A model generated the notes under the pieces. It saw nothing but the letters and a program-made list of their open reading frames with translations. It ran no database searches and had not been told where the DNA came from. From contig JAFGQA010000011.1 in assembly GCA_016935885.1 (NCBI GenBank), forward strand, positions 1 to 21,294: 21,294 nucleotides of DNA, given 5' to 3'. The DNA is from Phycisphaerae bacterium (GTDB lineage Bacteria > Planctomycetota > Phycisphaerae > UBA1845 > UTPLA1). Both the position numbers and the translations under genes were made by a program. Of the stretch, positions 1 through 8,776 are shown piece by piece. Each line of letters starts with the position of its first letter. The first letter of the stretch is position 1.

Positions 1-2
1 AC

Positions 3-2372
3 GGTCTGCACTGGCGCCCCTCACGATTGGATCCTGTCATCGACCCAAAGCAGGTGCAATGGGCCGGGACCCACGCCGCGAATCCCAAATGCGTCGAGGT
101 TGCTGATGGGCAGTTCCTCTTGGGGTTCAATGGTGCCGATGATTCGCTCCGCTTTCAACTCGGCCTCGCCGTCAGCAACGATACGCGCAATTGGAGGCTG
201 ATCGACACGAATCCCGTCGTATGCACCACAACCGGTGAATACCGCATCGAATCGTGTTTTCTCACTCGCGACGCCTGGCAGCGCGGCGATCAACGCTTGT
301 ATTTCTTTCGTGCCGCGACGTCGCGCACCGAATCCTCCAGTCTCGTGCTGACGGCTGACGCCGACGCGGAGTCTGATTGGGTCGGCGGAGAATGGCGAAC
401 GCAGCGAGCCGGCCTCTATCGCATCTCCGATGACCACGTGATCGCCGAGCCCGGCGCCGAAGACGAGGACGAGGAACTGTCGCGCACACTATCGGTCGAA
501 CGGGATGTGCAGGCCTCGTTTCGGATCGCGCGCGAAACGCCAGGTGGTGGTTCCGTCTGTGTCCGTCTCAAGGCCACGGGCCGCTGCTGGGAGTTTGGGA
601 TCCGTGCCGACGGCGTCTGCATGGAGAACGGCTGCCCGCTCGACGGGCTCCCAAAGGCGAAAGAAGCCGTGGCATGTGTGGTGCGCGTTCTTCAAGCGCG
701 CCACGCGAACGCCGAGGTGGAATTAAAGGTCTGGGATGGGAGAAGACTGGTCGTCGATTGGCAATGGGCAGTGGGCTTCGCCCCGCGTGAGCTGGCGGTT
801 TCCGTGCGGTGCCCCCCAGGCGAACCACCGATGCAGGTGGATTTCGTCGACGTTTGGCAGCCGGCGGTCGTGCCGATCGAGCCGTGTGGTGATGCACATC
901 TGTGCATGAGCGCACACGGCGGCGACGACGCTCCGACAGCCGATATCGACGCCGGGGTGCTCGGCGCCGCGCTGCGGAACAACGACATCGGCCGTTGCCT
1001 TCTGATGGCACCTGGTTCCCAACGACCACTTGATGCGTTCGACCAGATCGCCGACGTCTCACGTGTTTGGCCCGGGCGCATCTTCCCGCTCCTTCGCATG
1101 AGGTGGGCCGCGACGGCGCGCCCGACCGATGTCGAATTCCAGGTACGCCAACTCGAGCTTCTCTGGCAAGCCGGCAGCCTGTTCGGCCTCGCAGTCAACG
1201 TTGACCAAGCCGAAGCCCCGACCGGGGATGCGCTCGATTGGATCGAGCGTCGTCAGGTGCTCACCCTTTGGGAGTTGCCCGACGAGGCGGCCCTTGGTTG
1301 GCTAAGGCAGGAAGTACTCGCCCGCTCCTCGTTTCCCGTTCTGTTGTCCGGCCTTGGTTGCCATCCCCTGGATGAAGCGCGTTACGCCACAGTGCGCGAC
1401 CTGGCCGAGCAGTTTCCAGAGGTCTATCTTGTGACGTCGCTGTTCACTTCGGTCCCACATCTCGAAGATGCCCTGCGACGATTCCCGCAGCGCGTCGTGC
1501 TCGGCTCGGGCGACGCGTCGCTTTCGTGGTGGGCCCAGCGTGGCACGCTTCAGGGGGCCGGCGTTTCCATCGACACACATGTCCTGGCCACCTCGGAGAA
1601 CTTGCGTTTCCTGACCGAACGCGTCCAGTGGCATCGCTGGGAGATGCTGCTGGCGGGGACCGACCTGATGTTTCCGCCGCTGCCGGCCACGCCGGGAGAC
1701 GTGACTGCTCAGGGTTTTGAGTTGGTGGATCCAGCCGAAATCCCCAAGGACGAGTTTGAGGACGCGAAGGGCTTCTGGGCGGACTACGGCATCCGGACGT
1801 TCTACAAGGACTATCAGCCCTGGACGGGCATGCTCGTCGAGATCGTCCGAGACCTGCAGCCACACAGCATCCTCGAATTCGGCTGCAACGTCGGCCGCAA
1901 CATGCACGCCCTCGCCGAGGTGTTTCCCAACATCCGCTTGGCAGGCGTCGACGTGAATAAGGAAGCAGTCAAGTGGGGCCGCGAGCACACCGGGATGGAT
2001 CTTCGGCACGGCGACGAGCGGACGTTGGCCGGTTTCGCCGAGGGCGAGTTCGATCTCGTATTCACGGTTTCCGTCCTCGACCACATCTCGGATATCCGCG
2101 AGGTGTGCCAGTCGCTGTTGCGCTGTGCCGCGCGAAACGCCCTGTTCCTGGAAGTCACCCTGCCGGTCGAAGGCAGAGTCGTGCGGCACTTCGACCACAA
2201 GCACGGAGACGTGCGTCCCTCCACGCGAGCGTCATACAGTTGGGACGTGACAAGGTATGTGCGGCCGTACCCGCGCGTACGGCGACTCGATCGGCGCCCG
2301 TGTTACCTCCATTCGGCGTCCCTCGGTCCGTACTATTCGATGTACCTGGCGTTTCTCGATCCACCCGCATAG
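3..2372 (+). CDS. Multidomain glycan-related protein with C-terminal SAM methyltransferase (5' partial)
   Basis: The frame is open to the left edge, so the true start lies outside the window. Numbering from the codon at 27 (781 residues), residues about 20-145 resemble blades of a GH43/GH32-like beta-propeller (FLLGFNG, GLAVSNDTRNW). Residues 155-280 look like a concanavalin-type beta-sandwich. Residues 290-560 look like a degenerate amidohydrolase-type barrel (FPVLLSGLG, RVVLGSGDASL, LLAGTDL) with no visible N-terminal HxH metal motif. Residues 575-780 are a class I SAM-dependent methyltransferase with motif I ILEFGCNVGRN at 615-625 and acidic motif II GVDVN at 640-644. The methyltransferase call is firm; the other domain calls are inferred from fold-like patterns. 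The 3' end overlaps the convergent gene by 40 bp. The neighbours suggest a role in surface polysaccharide modification; the substrate cannot be read from sequence. Confidence 0.75.
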   Translation, partial: GLHWRPSRLDPVIDPKQVQWAGTHAANPKCVEVADGQFLLGFNGADDSLRFQLGLAVSNDTRNWRLIDTNPVVCTTTGEYRIESCFLTRDAWQRGDQRLYFFRAATSRTESSSLVLTADADAESDWVGGEWRTQRAGLYRISDDHVIAEPGAEDEDEELSRTLSVERDVQASFRIARETPGGGSVCVRLKATGRCWEFGIRADGVCMENGCPLDGLPKAKEAVACVVRVLQARHANAEVELKVWDGRRLVVDWQWAVGFAPRELAVSVRCPPGEPPMQVDFVDVWQPAVVPIEPCGDAHLCMSAHGGDDAPTADIDAGVLGAALRNNDIGRCLLMAPGSQRPLDAFDQIADVSRVWPGRIFPLLRMRWAATARPTDVEFQVRQLELLWQAGSLFGLAVNVDQAEAPTGDALDWIERRQVLTLWELPDEAALGWLRQEVLARSSFPVLLSGLGCHPLDEARYATVRDLAEQFPEVYLVTSLFTSVPHLEDALRRFPQRVVLGSGDASLSWWAQRGTLQGAGVSIDTHVLATSENLRFLTERVQWHRWEMLLAGTDLMFPPLPATPGDVTAQGFELVDPAEIPKDEFEDAKGFWADYGIRTFYKDYQPWTGMLVEIVRDLQPHSILEFGCNVGRNMHALAEVFPNIRLAGVDVNKEAVKWGREHTGMDLRHGDERTLAGFAEGEFDLVFTVSVLDHISDIREVCQSLLRCAARNALFLEVTLPVEGRVVRHFDHKHGDVRPSTRASYSWDVTRYVRPYPRVRRLDRRPCYLHSASLGPYYSMYLAFLDPPA

Positions 2373-4624
2373 CAAACATCAAACGGGACGATTGCCAGCC
2401 GCTTGACCAGGAGCCTGCCGGCGCCCACAAGTCGGAATGCGATCCGGAATCCCGGCGAATCGATCTGTGAAGACACGGGAATACAATTGACACCGCTGAA
2501 GAAGCTGTACAACACGGTCTTGCCAGGACCGCCGGCGCCGTAGTTCAGCCACGCGATATTGACTTGCGATCCGACGTCTCGCGGTTGGTATTCCGTGTCG
2601 AGGCGAAGCGAATAGAGTAGGCCACATCTGAGCATCCGATCGTGGGGATGGCTTGGGGGCGTCCGGAAATCGGCCATGTCGCCGCCGGAGACGATATAGA
2701 CCTTCTTCCCATCCGGCACCTCGTAGTAGACCCATCCCTCCCTAAAAGACACCCAGCTTTCTTCGCCGAACTTCACCGTCCACGCGCTGACGTCGTCAGC
2801 CGAGAAGGTCGCGGTGCCAGCCCGTACTGACTCGACATCCTTGCCGCCGGATGATATCCGCCTCAAAAGCCAGCCGACGGATGCCGATGCTCCCTCACTG
2901 ATCAACGAAGTGGGGACCCTGATTCGTAGCGAGCGCGTGACGCCGTTCGTGGATTCGGTGGACGTTCCGAGGTCCAGCTCCCACTCGCCGCTGGTCTCCA
3001 GCCTGTATTCCTGGCCGTCCGGAAGTGTCACACGGGCGGCATTCTTGTGGACGTCCAGGCGACGCAAACCCGATCCGTCGTCGATCACCAGCGGCACCGT
3101 GAATTCAACGGTCTTCAGCGGGCGGTTGGCCCGTATATCCCATCTCGATTCCACGCCGGCATCGCCGAGTCTCAGCAGTCGCCGAACAGACATGTCCGGC
3201 TGGTGCCATTCAATCCTCAGCACACCCTCATCCATTTCGGCCGTTGTGGCCCTCTCCGGCTTGGGCCAAATCGGCCTGTTATCCGCGCCGATCGCCATGA
3301 AGCCTTCGCTGTTTATGCACGTACGCCGGTTTGTCAGTTGATACGCCACCGGAAAGGCAGCCGAGTTTGCAATGATCCGGTGGTGTTGACGGTTCAGGCA
3401 AACGTTGAACAATCCCCCCGCGAGCGTGTAGCCGCCCCACTTCGAGCTCTCCCTCGCGGCCAGGGACACGCCCAGCGAAGACCTGCCGGCGCGCCAGTGT
3501 GCGTAACCTGATTCCGAATCCGTGAAGAGACCCGTTGGTAGGGCCGTCGGATCGGGCGTCACCGGAAGGATGGCCCGATTCGGCAGGAAATCACCCTCCG
3601 CCAGTGCCATGAGTGCGAAGCCCAATGTGCTATACATGAGCATCGTGGCGTAATCCTCGAAGCCGACCCTGTAGGCACCGGCAAAGGCAGTGGGGGTGAT
3701 CGGCGTGTCACCACCGCATCGCGTGTAGCTCAGCCAGTAGCGCAGATGGTCCTGAACCAGCGGGTGTTCCTCGGGCACGCCGCGCTCCAGGCAGTAGGCG
3801 ACGTAAGCGCCGGCCGTCCAGAAGTGATCCCGGCTTCTCTCCGCCATCGCGAGCGAGCCGTCGGCCCCGGTGAACTGCGTGGTCCAGCCGTTCTCTCGCT
3901 CGATCAAACCTACGAGCACCTGTCTCGCACGCTGGAAGTGCGCATCATTCCACTTGTCCGCGAACCGCGATCGCAAGGCCAATGATTGCCACGTCACCAC
4001 ACACGAATACAGGTGATACGCAATCGGACAGCTATTGCCCCTCAAGTCATCATTGACGAAACCGTGGGCCGTCTGTTGCCTCTGAATCTCGGCAAGATAG
4101 GGCGCCAGTGAATGCCAGTCACACGCGGCGTGGCCAAGCGTATCGAGGTTAATCCTGTGCAATACGCTCATCAGGAGGCCGTTCAAGTTGTGATAGTAAC
4201 TTGGTGTCGTACGGACGAAACGTTCGCGAAGCCGCGCGTACTCGAGGTCGTCCAGGTCGCCGGCAAGCAGGTGAAGCGCGTAGTGGGCATAGTAGACGCC
4301 GAACAGATGAATCAAGGCGTTGTTGTGTGGCAGTTGCGATGCAACGATGTCGAGGCTTCGGTCGATCGCCGACACGGCAAGCTCAAACCATCGCGGCTCT
4401 CCGGACCAAATGTAGCCCCGTGCGAACAGGACCGCCGACGTCCCGGGGGCATACCCCTCGGCGTAATGCGTTTCGTACGGATCCTTCATCTCTCCGGTCG
4501 CCGGGTCGATCCAGTGTGCAAGCGCCGGTAGGAAATCGAGTATCAGGCGACGTCGGCCAACCATGCTCGCCTTCGTGGGGGTGTCGCCGTCCGCGTGTGG
4601 ATTACACATCGTGCGGGTTCTCAC
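2333..4624 (-). CDS. Alpha/alpha-toroid polysaccharide lyase-like protein (heparinase/DUF2264-like)
   Basis: The product has 763 residues and no clear signal peptide. The first half, to about residue 370, is rich in Trp, Tyr and His helices (YNxLNGL-like YYHNLNGLLMSV, DHFWTAGAYVAYCLERG, YATMLMYSTLGFALMALAEG), as in the alpha/alpha toroid of heparinase II/III and DUF2264-type glycan-active enzymes. The second half is beta-rich (ESRWDIRANRPLKTVEFTVPLV, SWVSFREGWVYYEVPDGKKVYIVSGG), as in the C-terminal sandwich of lyases. I cannot assign catalytic residues, so lyase activity is an inference. The open frame begins at a GTG; ATG codons at residues 6 and 21 are alternative starts. It is the last of three minus-strand genes, 31 bp after the nitroreductase gene, and probably cotranscribed with it. 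It may be a cytoplasmic enzyme or an exported one with a non-classical signal. Confidence 0.7.
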   Translation of the reverse strand: MRTRTMCNPHADGDTPTKASMVGRRRLILDFLPALAHWIDPATGEMKDPYETHYAEGYAPGTSAVLFARGYIWSGEPRWFELAVSAIDRSLDIVASQLPHNNALIHLFGVYYAHYALHLLAGDLDDLEYARLRERFVRTTPSYYHNLNGLLMSVLHRINLDTLGHAACDWHSLAPYLAEIQRQQTAHGFVNDDLRGNSCPIAYHLYSCVVTWQSLALRSRFADKWNDAHFQRARQVLVGLIERENGWTTQFTGADGSLAMAERSRDHFWTAGAYVAYCLERGVPEEHPLVQDHLRYWLSYTRCGGDTPITPTAFAGAYRVGFEDYATMLMYSTLGFALMALAEGDFLPNRAILPVTPDPTALPTGLFTDSESGYAHWRAGRSSLGVSLAARESSKWGGYTLAGGLFNVCLNRQHHRIIANSAAFPVAYQLTNRRTCINSEGFMAIGADNRPIWPKPERATTAEMDEGVLRIEWHQPDMSVRRLLRLGDAGVESRWDIRANRPLKTVEFTVPLVIDDGSGLRRLDVHKNAARVTLPDGQEYRLETSGEWELDLGTSTESTNGVTRSLRIRVPTSLISEGASASVGWLLRRISSGGKDVESVRAGTATFSADDVSAWTVKFGEESWVSFREGWVYYEVPDGKKVYIVSGGDMADFRTPPSHPHDRMLRCGLLYSLRLDTEYQPRDVGSQVNIAWLNYGAGGPGKTVLYSFFSGVNCIPVSSQIDSPGFRIAFRLVGAGRLLVKRLAIVPFDVCYAGGSRNARYIE

Positions 4625-4655
4625 CGGTAGTGATGTGCCGACTGTCTGCAGGGGG

Positions 4656-5606
4656 TCAGAATTCGTCGGTCTCCCTGGTCGGCTTGACGTAGGTCAGCAC
4701 TTCGTCCACGTTCACGCGCTCAGGCTTCGGCGGCACCTCGCCTGGGTAGCCTAGCAAAATGTCGCAGTAGATCCGACAGTGATCGGGGATATCAAGACCC
4801 TTCGGATTGCACTTCTCCTCCACAACCTCGGTGTCGTAGATCAGGCTCGCGCCGAGCCCAAGGGCGTGCGCCGCCAGGAGCATGTTCTGTATCGCCAAGC
4901 CCGCGTCCACGGCCGGTGCATAGACCTGTGGGTAGAGTCGCTCGTCGATTGCCACGTATATGATCACGGGGGCCTTGTCGAGCATGCTCTCGGTGTCGGC
5001 GGCACCGTCCTTCATCTGATCCAAGTCGTTTTCGACGACGTAGAATCGCCACGTCATCCGGTTGCAGGAGCATGGTGCTTCCGTTCCGGCCGCGACGATC
5101 GCTTCGATCTTGTGTCGCTCAACACGCTTCCTCCTCCAGAACCGGACGCTGCGCCGGCTTCGCATCACCGACATGATATCTGTGGCAATTGGCTCAGCGT
5201 CCGCAGAAGGCTTCTCAACGATCTTCTTCCGCGTTTGGCGATACTCCTCGTAACGCTTCATCATGTCTTGCGCCCACACCTTGTCCGGGCCGAATTCGTA
5301 GCCACGCCGGCGCCACTCATCCAGGCAGTCCTTCACGACGTCTCGGAACCCGTCACCGCGCCTGTGGGGATCATCCTCCCATTGGGTGACCTTGAACATA
5401 AAATGGCCGTAGAAGCGGATGAGTTGGCCGAGTTGATCACGGTCCATCTCCCCGGGCGAACGGCTCATCCAGCGATTGAACTGCTCTCGTCGGCTCGCAC
5501 GATCAGGCTTCAAGTCAGCAATCGCCCGGGATATCGCACCACCGTGCCGCGGTGTCCGTTGTGTCGACATGGACCCTCCGACGTGGCGACGCACACGCGA
5601 CATCAT
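4656..5606 (-). CDS. Nitroreductase-family flavoprotein with long N-terminal extension
   Basis: Residues 140-305 carry nitroreductase-fold signatures: SVMRSRRSVRFW at about 146-157 (the N-terminal Arg-Arg-Ser-Arg FMN phosphate contact), CSCNRMTWRFYVVEN at 179-193, the dimer helix AGLAIQNMLLAAHALGLGA at 235-253, and LLGYPGEVPPKPER at 284-297. These enzymes bind FMN and transfer hydride from NAD(P)H to nitro, quinone or enone groups. The natural substrate here is unknown. The first 140 residues are helical and charged (PDRASRREQFNRWMSRSPGEM) and make the protein longer than the usual 200 or so residues. Starts are possible at both ATGs at 5606 and 5603 or at residue 13. It lies 24 bp downstream of the glycosyltransferase fusion and 31 bp upstream of the lyase-like gene, which implies an operon and a job in glycan or lipid-carrier chemistry. 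Confidence 0.85.
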   Translation of the reverse strand: MMSRVRRHVGGSMSTQRTPRHGGAISRAIADLKPDRASRREQFNRWMSRSPGEMDRDQLGQLIRFYGHFMFKVTQWEDDPHRRGDGFRDVVKDCLDEWRRRGYEFGPDKVWAQDMMKRYEEYRQTRKKIVEKPSADAEPIATDIMSVMRSRRSVRFWRRKRVERHKIEAIVAAGTEAPCSCNRMTWRFYVVENDLDQMKDGAADTESMLDKAPVIIYVAIDERLYPQVYAPAVDAGLAIQNMLLAAHALGLGASLIYDTEVVEEKCNPKGLDIPDHCRIYCDILLGYPGEVPPKPERVNVDEVLTYVKPTRETDEF

Positions 5607-5630
5607 GCTCGATCTCGACGGTCCTCATGT

Positions 5631-8276
5631 TCAGGCACCTGCTGCGGCCAGAACGTGGAATGTCTTCTCGGGAGGTGCTCGATCGACCGCCTCGTCGGCC
5701 CATCGAAGCAGTTGCCGAGCGCGAGTATCCCACGTATTCTGCTCCAGGAAGTCCGCCAGCACCTTCTCGTCACACTTGCACTTCACCGCCCGATCGAGCG
5801 CTTCAGCGAAGGCCTCACGTGTGTCAACGGTTGTTGTGTACGGGTAGTCCGCAATCTGTGGCATTCGAAAGGAGACAACCGGAAGGCCAAGCCCGAAGTA
5901 CTCGTAGATCTTGATCGGATCGACGCCGTCAGCGAGCGGACCCACACGGAACGGAATGATTCCCGCGTGCCACTTGGCCGCGATCTGACAGATTTCTGCA
6001 TGTGTCTTCGGCCCCAGCAACGAGGCGTTCGGCGGGAGATCAAGCGTTTCGGGGGCGCCGTGTCCGATGATTTCAAAACGATAACCGGGCCGCTGGGCGA
6101 TGATCCACGCCAGCGACTCCCAATCAAACCACCGATCGGTCAGGTGACCGAAGTATCCCACGCGGACCTGCGCTCCGGGCCGGCGGTGGTAGCCTTCGGC
6201 GAGGAACGCCGGATCATAAGCGTTGGGCAGAAGGAGCACCGGCCGCGTCGCTGTGAAGCCGGACAACTTGGCCTGGAGCGGGCGTGAAACGCAGCAGGTG
6301 GCATCACAGTTGTTCACGACGAACCTCTCGACCGCCGGCCGATACCACTCGGCCATTCCGACCTTTTCGAACGCCTCCCAGTCATCCCGTGCGTCGTAAA
6401 TGGTTGCCCACCCGCCGGCATTGACCAGGTTGATCAAACGGCAGACGCTTGGGTGGGGGTAGGATACGACCAGGACGCCCCGCGCCCGGCCGAGGTCACA
6501 GTGCAGAAGCTGCTCGACAAGGTCGGGTGTCTTATCGACCGGGGATTGGAAGACAAGGCCACCGTCGTAAGCGGGAACATGGTCGGCCTCCCGCCACCGA
6601 TGGAAGTTGAACAACACAAGCGTGCCCATCTGAGCGAGCGATTGTGTCAGCCGGATGGGGCGGTTGGCCCTGATATCCTGAATGTACGTGGTGCCGCTGA
6701 ACATGACGACCACGTGGCTGGAATGGCCGGCCGACACGCGGGACACGAACTTGCCGAAGTCTTGAAGGAACCGCTTGTGGCGCTCGGCCACAACATCGCG
6801 ATGAGCGGGCTCCGCCGCCGTGACGCCCGCTGGCGGTGATTGCGGCCCGCGAGGCTCTCGGTAGAGGCGCCAAAGCCTGACCGGAAGCCGCAGCGCACTC
6901 CGCGACCCCTGTGCAGCCTCCACCATCGCGTCCCCGATGCGGTAACGCCTCGACTGGTATGTCACCGCCAGTTCTTGCTGAAGCTCCTTGTTCCGAGCCG
7001 AGAGGGCTCGTGCGTCGCGGCCCAGTTGCCCCGCCTTCTTTGTCAATCGATCGAGCTCACCCCGTTTGCCTCGCAGTCGCCGCTCAATCAGCGATCGCTC
7101 GCTCTCGATACTCTCGGCGGATTGCCGCCACCGCCTCGCATCCTCCAGCGCTGCCCGCCGTTCCGCATCGAGCACTTCAGCCGTCGCTTGAGATCGATGC
7201 GCGTTGTCAACCGCCTCTCGGTGTTTCTCGGCGAGTTCTGCCGCGGTCGACTTCCATCGCACCGCATCATCAAGCGCCTGGCGACGCTTCTCCGCAAGCT
7301 CTTCCGCGGTCGTCTTCCATCGCACGCCATCATCAAGTGCCTGGCGACGCTTCTCCGCAAGCTCCTCCGCGGCCGACTTCCAGCGCACCGCATCATCAAG
7401 CGCCTGGCGACGCTTCTCCGCAAGCTCCTCCGCGGCCGACCTCCAGCGTTTCGCGTCATCACGTGCGTGTCGGCACTTCTCTGTGAGCTCCTCCGCCGCC
7501 GCCTTCCATCGCTCTATGTTCTCCAGGCCCTGCTGCCACATCGCGGTCCGCTTATCAAGACGTTCCCAGGAGCGCTTCTGGGATTCGATCAGACTGTGCT
7601 CGACGATGCTCAGCAACCTTGGCGCGGAGGCAACCCCGTCCCAGGCGTCGCCAGCCGTCGCTCCGGCGGATCCGGCAAACCGCAGGTAACCGTCGACGAC
7701 CTCCAGCACTCCGGGTGTGAAACACGGGCGCAGCAACTCGACGATGGACGACAGCGAGAATATCTGGCAGTGGTCCGCACTCGGCAAGTACCCCACCGGC
7801 ACGGTGAGCAGCAATCGCCCCGCCTTGGCCAGACAGCGGATGGCCACGCCAAGCAGCGCCGCCGGGTCTTCAACGTGCTCGAGAACCTCACCAAGCACGA
7901 CCGTGTCGAACGACGCCTCAGGAAGCTGCGAATGAAAGATGTCTCCTTCGATCAGTCGCACGCGATCGCGGACTTCATCGGGCTCTTTGCCGATCAGGTC
8001 CCTCGCGAATGCCAGTGCGTCTCGGACGCGATCGACCCCGGTCACCTCGATTCCACGTCGAGCCAGCAACAGAGGAAGGACACCTTCACTACACCCGATG
8101 TCCAGCACACTCGGACCGCGGGCCTGGGCAGCGAGCCAGTCGATCCGCGCGCGGGCAATCACCTGTGTTTCCTCGTCCCCGACCAGGCCGAGGTACGTCC
8201 GCGCGATATGGTCGCGGACACTGGTCGAAGGCGCTGCCGGCGTGGACTTTGTCTGCACGTGTGGTTGTCCTCGCAC
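5631..8276 (-). CDS. Methyltransferase-coiled coil-glycosyltransferase fusion
   Basis: The protein has 881 residues and three parts. Residues 20-215 are a SAM-dependent methyltransferase: motif I VLDIGCSEG at 57-65, GVDRV at 80-84, GEVLEHVEDP at 129-138. Residues about 235-440 are a long charged coiled coil that includes six tandem 21-residue units at 256-381. The stretch YQSRRYRIGDAM at 440-451 is of a type often seen after coiled coils in surface polysaccharide enzymes. Residues about 515-880 are a GT-B fold glycosyltransferase, GT4-like, with DPIKIYEYFGLGLPVVSF as the nucleotide-sugar binding region. The start is GTG (residue 1), with a second GTG at codon 7. It is first in a three-gene minus-strand operon. 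By analogy with WbdD-type proteins, where a coiled coil sets O-antigen length, it may cap or measure a growing polysaccharide; this is inference. Confidence 0.85.
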   Translation of the reverse strand: MRGQPHVQTKSTPAAPSTSVRDHIARTYLGLVGDEETQVIARARIDWLAAQARGPSVLDIGCSEGVLPLLLARRGIEVTGVDRVRDALAFARDLIGKEPDEVRDRVRLIEGDIFHSQLPEASFDTVVLGEVLEHVEDPAALLGVAIRCLAKAGRLLLTVPVGYLPSADHCQIFSLSSIVELLRPCFTPGVLEVVDGYLRFAGSAGATAGDAWDGVASAPRLLSIVEHSLIESQKRSWERLDKRTAMWQQGLENIERWKAAAEELTEKCRHARDDAKRWRSAAEELAEKRRQALDDAVRWKSAAEELAEKRRQALDDGVRWKTTAEELAEKRRQALDDAVRWKSTAAELAEKHREAVDNAHRSQATAEVLDAERRAALEDARRWRQSAESIESERSLIERRLRGKRGELDRLTKKAGQLGRDARALSARNKELQQELAVTYQSRRYRIGDAMVEAAQGSRSALRLPVRLWRLYREPRGPQSPPAGVTAAEPAHRDVVAERHKRFLQDFGKFVSRVSAGHSSHVVVMFSGTTYIQDIRANRPIRLTQSLAQMGTLVLFNFHRWREADHVPAYDGGLVFQSPVDKTPDLVEQLLHCDLGRARGVLVVSYPHPSVCRLINLVNAGGWATIYDARDDWEAFEKVGMAEWYRPAVERFVVNNCDATCCVSRPLQAKLSGFTATRPVLLLPNAYDPAFLAEGYHRRPGAQVRVGYFGHLTDRWFDWESLAWIIAQRPGYRFEIIGHGAPETLDLPPNASLLGPKTHAEICQIAAKWHAGIIPFRVGPLADGVDPIKIYEYFGLGLPVVSFRMPQIADYPYTTTVDTREAFAEALDRAVKCKCDEKVLADFLEQNTWDTRARQLLRWADEAVDRAPPEKTFHVLAAAGA
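7134..7511 (-). repeat. 63-bp tandem repeat array coding coiled-coil units
   Basis: Six successive 63-bp units encode 21-residue repeats of the form RWKSAAEELAEKRRQALDDAV. Three central units (7258-7320, 7321-7383, 7384-7446) are nearly identical at the DNA level and the outer ones have diverged. Each unit equals three heptads, so a change in copy number keeps both the reading frame and the coiled-coil register. The pattern suggests recent internal duplication within the fusion gene. Confidence 0.9.
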
Positions 8277-8416
8277 GTGGATTGAATCGAGCCCCCCCTG
8301 CCCACTCTGTAAGCGTGATCGTTAATCGTTCGCCCACAAAGGGTACCAGAATCAGCAGCCAAGCGAAACCCGGTTCGGACGCAGTCCCGTGTGGTGGGTT
8401 CCATGACAGTCTAGGC

Positions 8417-8504
8417 GGGTGCCACTGGCAGCTTGCCTGCCAGTGTCTATGCCCCATGCGCCCACCAGAGAGACCGCACGGGCGGACAAGCCGCCCGTGG
8501 CACC
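8417..8504. repeat. REP-like double-hairpin palindromic element
   Basis: The outer arms ggtgccac (8418-8425) and gtggcacc (8497-8504) are perfect inverted repeats. Inside are two hairpins: cactggca/tgccagtg (8423-8430 with 8438-8445, loop of 7) and cacgggcgg/ccgcccgtg (8477-8485 with 8491-8499, loop of 5). The layout is that of a repetitive extragenic palindrome or a tiny MITE in a non-coding gap. The remainder of 8286-8590 shows no gene or other clear signal. Confidence 0.65.
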
Positions 8505-8590
8505 GAGGATCGAATGCCCCCTGAAGCGTCACGGACCCACGTCTGGTTGCGCCACGGCGTAACCGTGCACGTGTTTGCGACCTGACCATC

Positions 8591-8776
8591 GTGAACGTGA
8601 CCCCCTTCGCAGCCGATGAGACTGGGCACGAAGGGATGCGTTTGATGGCGATTGATGGTGTGCGTTTTGAGATGGCCGACACGCCGGTCCGTGTCGCTGC
8701 CTCTCGGCGGCCCGCAACCGCGAAGGCCGTTGGAGCAATCAGTGATGATCCCCAGAGTGAACCGTATTGGGGCTGA
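8591..8776 (+). pseudogene. Possible remnant of an IS4-type transposase
   Basis: The 61-residue open frame contains RLMAIDGVRFEMADTP, which resembles the first DDE-aspartate block of IS4-family transposases (an L-x-AIDG-x-x-x-D-x-x-DTP pattern followed by an FGRP region). After DTP the similarity fades into RVAASRRPATAKA, as expected from a frameshift or decay. No start signal, terminal inverted repeats or further transposase blocks are visible nearby. It is best read as a short fossil. A chance ORF remains possible. Confidence 0.35.

Noticed and set aside
1302..2204. 300-residue minus-strand open frame
   Set aside because: It is antisense to the methyltransferase end of the large plus-strand gene, with no motif or ribosome binding site.
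4779..6287. 502-residue plus-strand open frame
   Set aside because: It lies antisense across the nitroreductase and the glycosyltransferase part of the fusion gene, whose minus-strand frames have clear domain motifs. The plus-strand translation has no motif and a composition typical of antisense GC-rich DNA.
7134..7511. Possible CRISPR array
   Set aside because: The repeats are directly adjacent 63-bp coding units with no unique spacers and no cas genes nearby.
6840..8285. 481-residue plus-strand open frame with internal repeats
   Set aside because: It is the antisense shadow of the coiled coil and methyltransferase; its repeats mirror the 63-bp units of the real gene.
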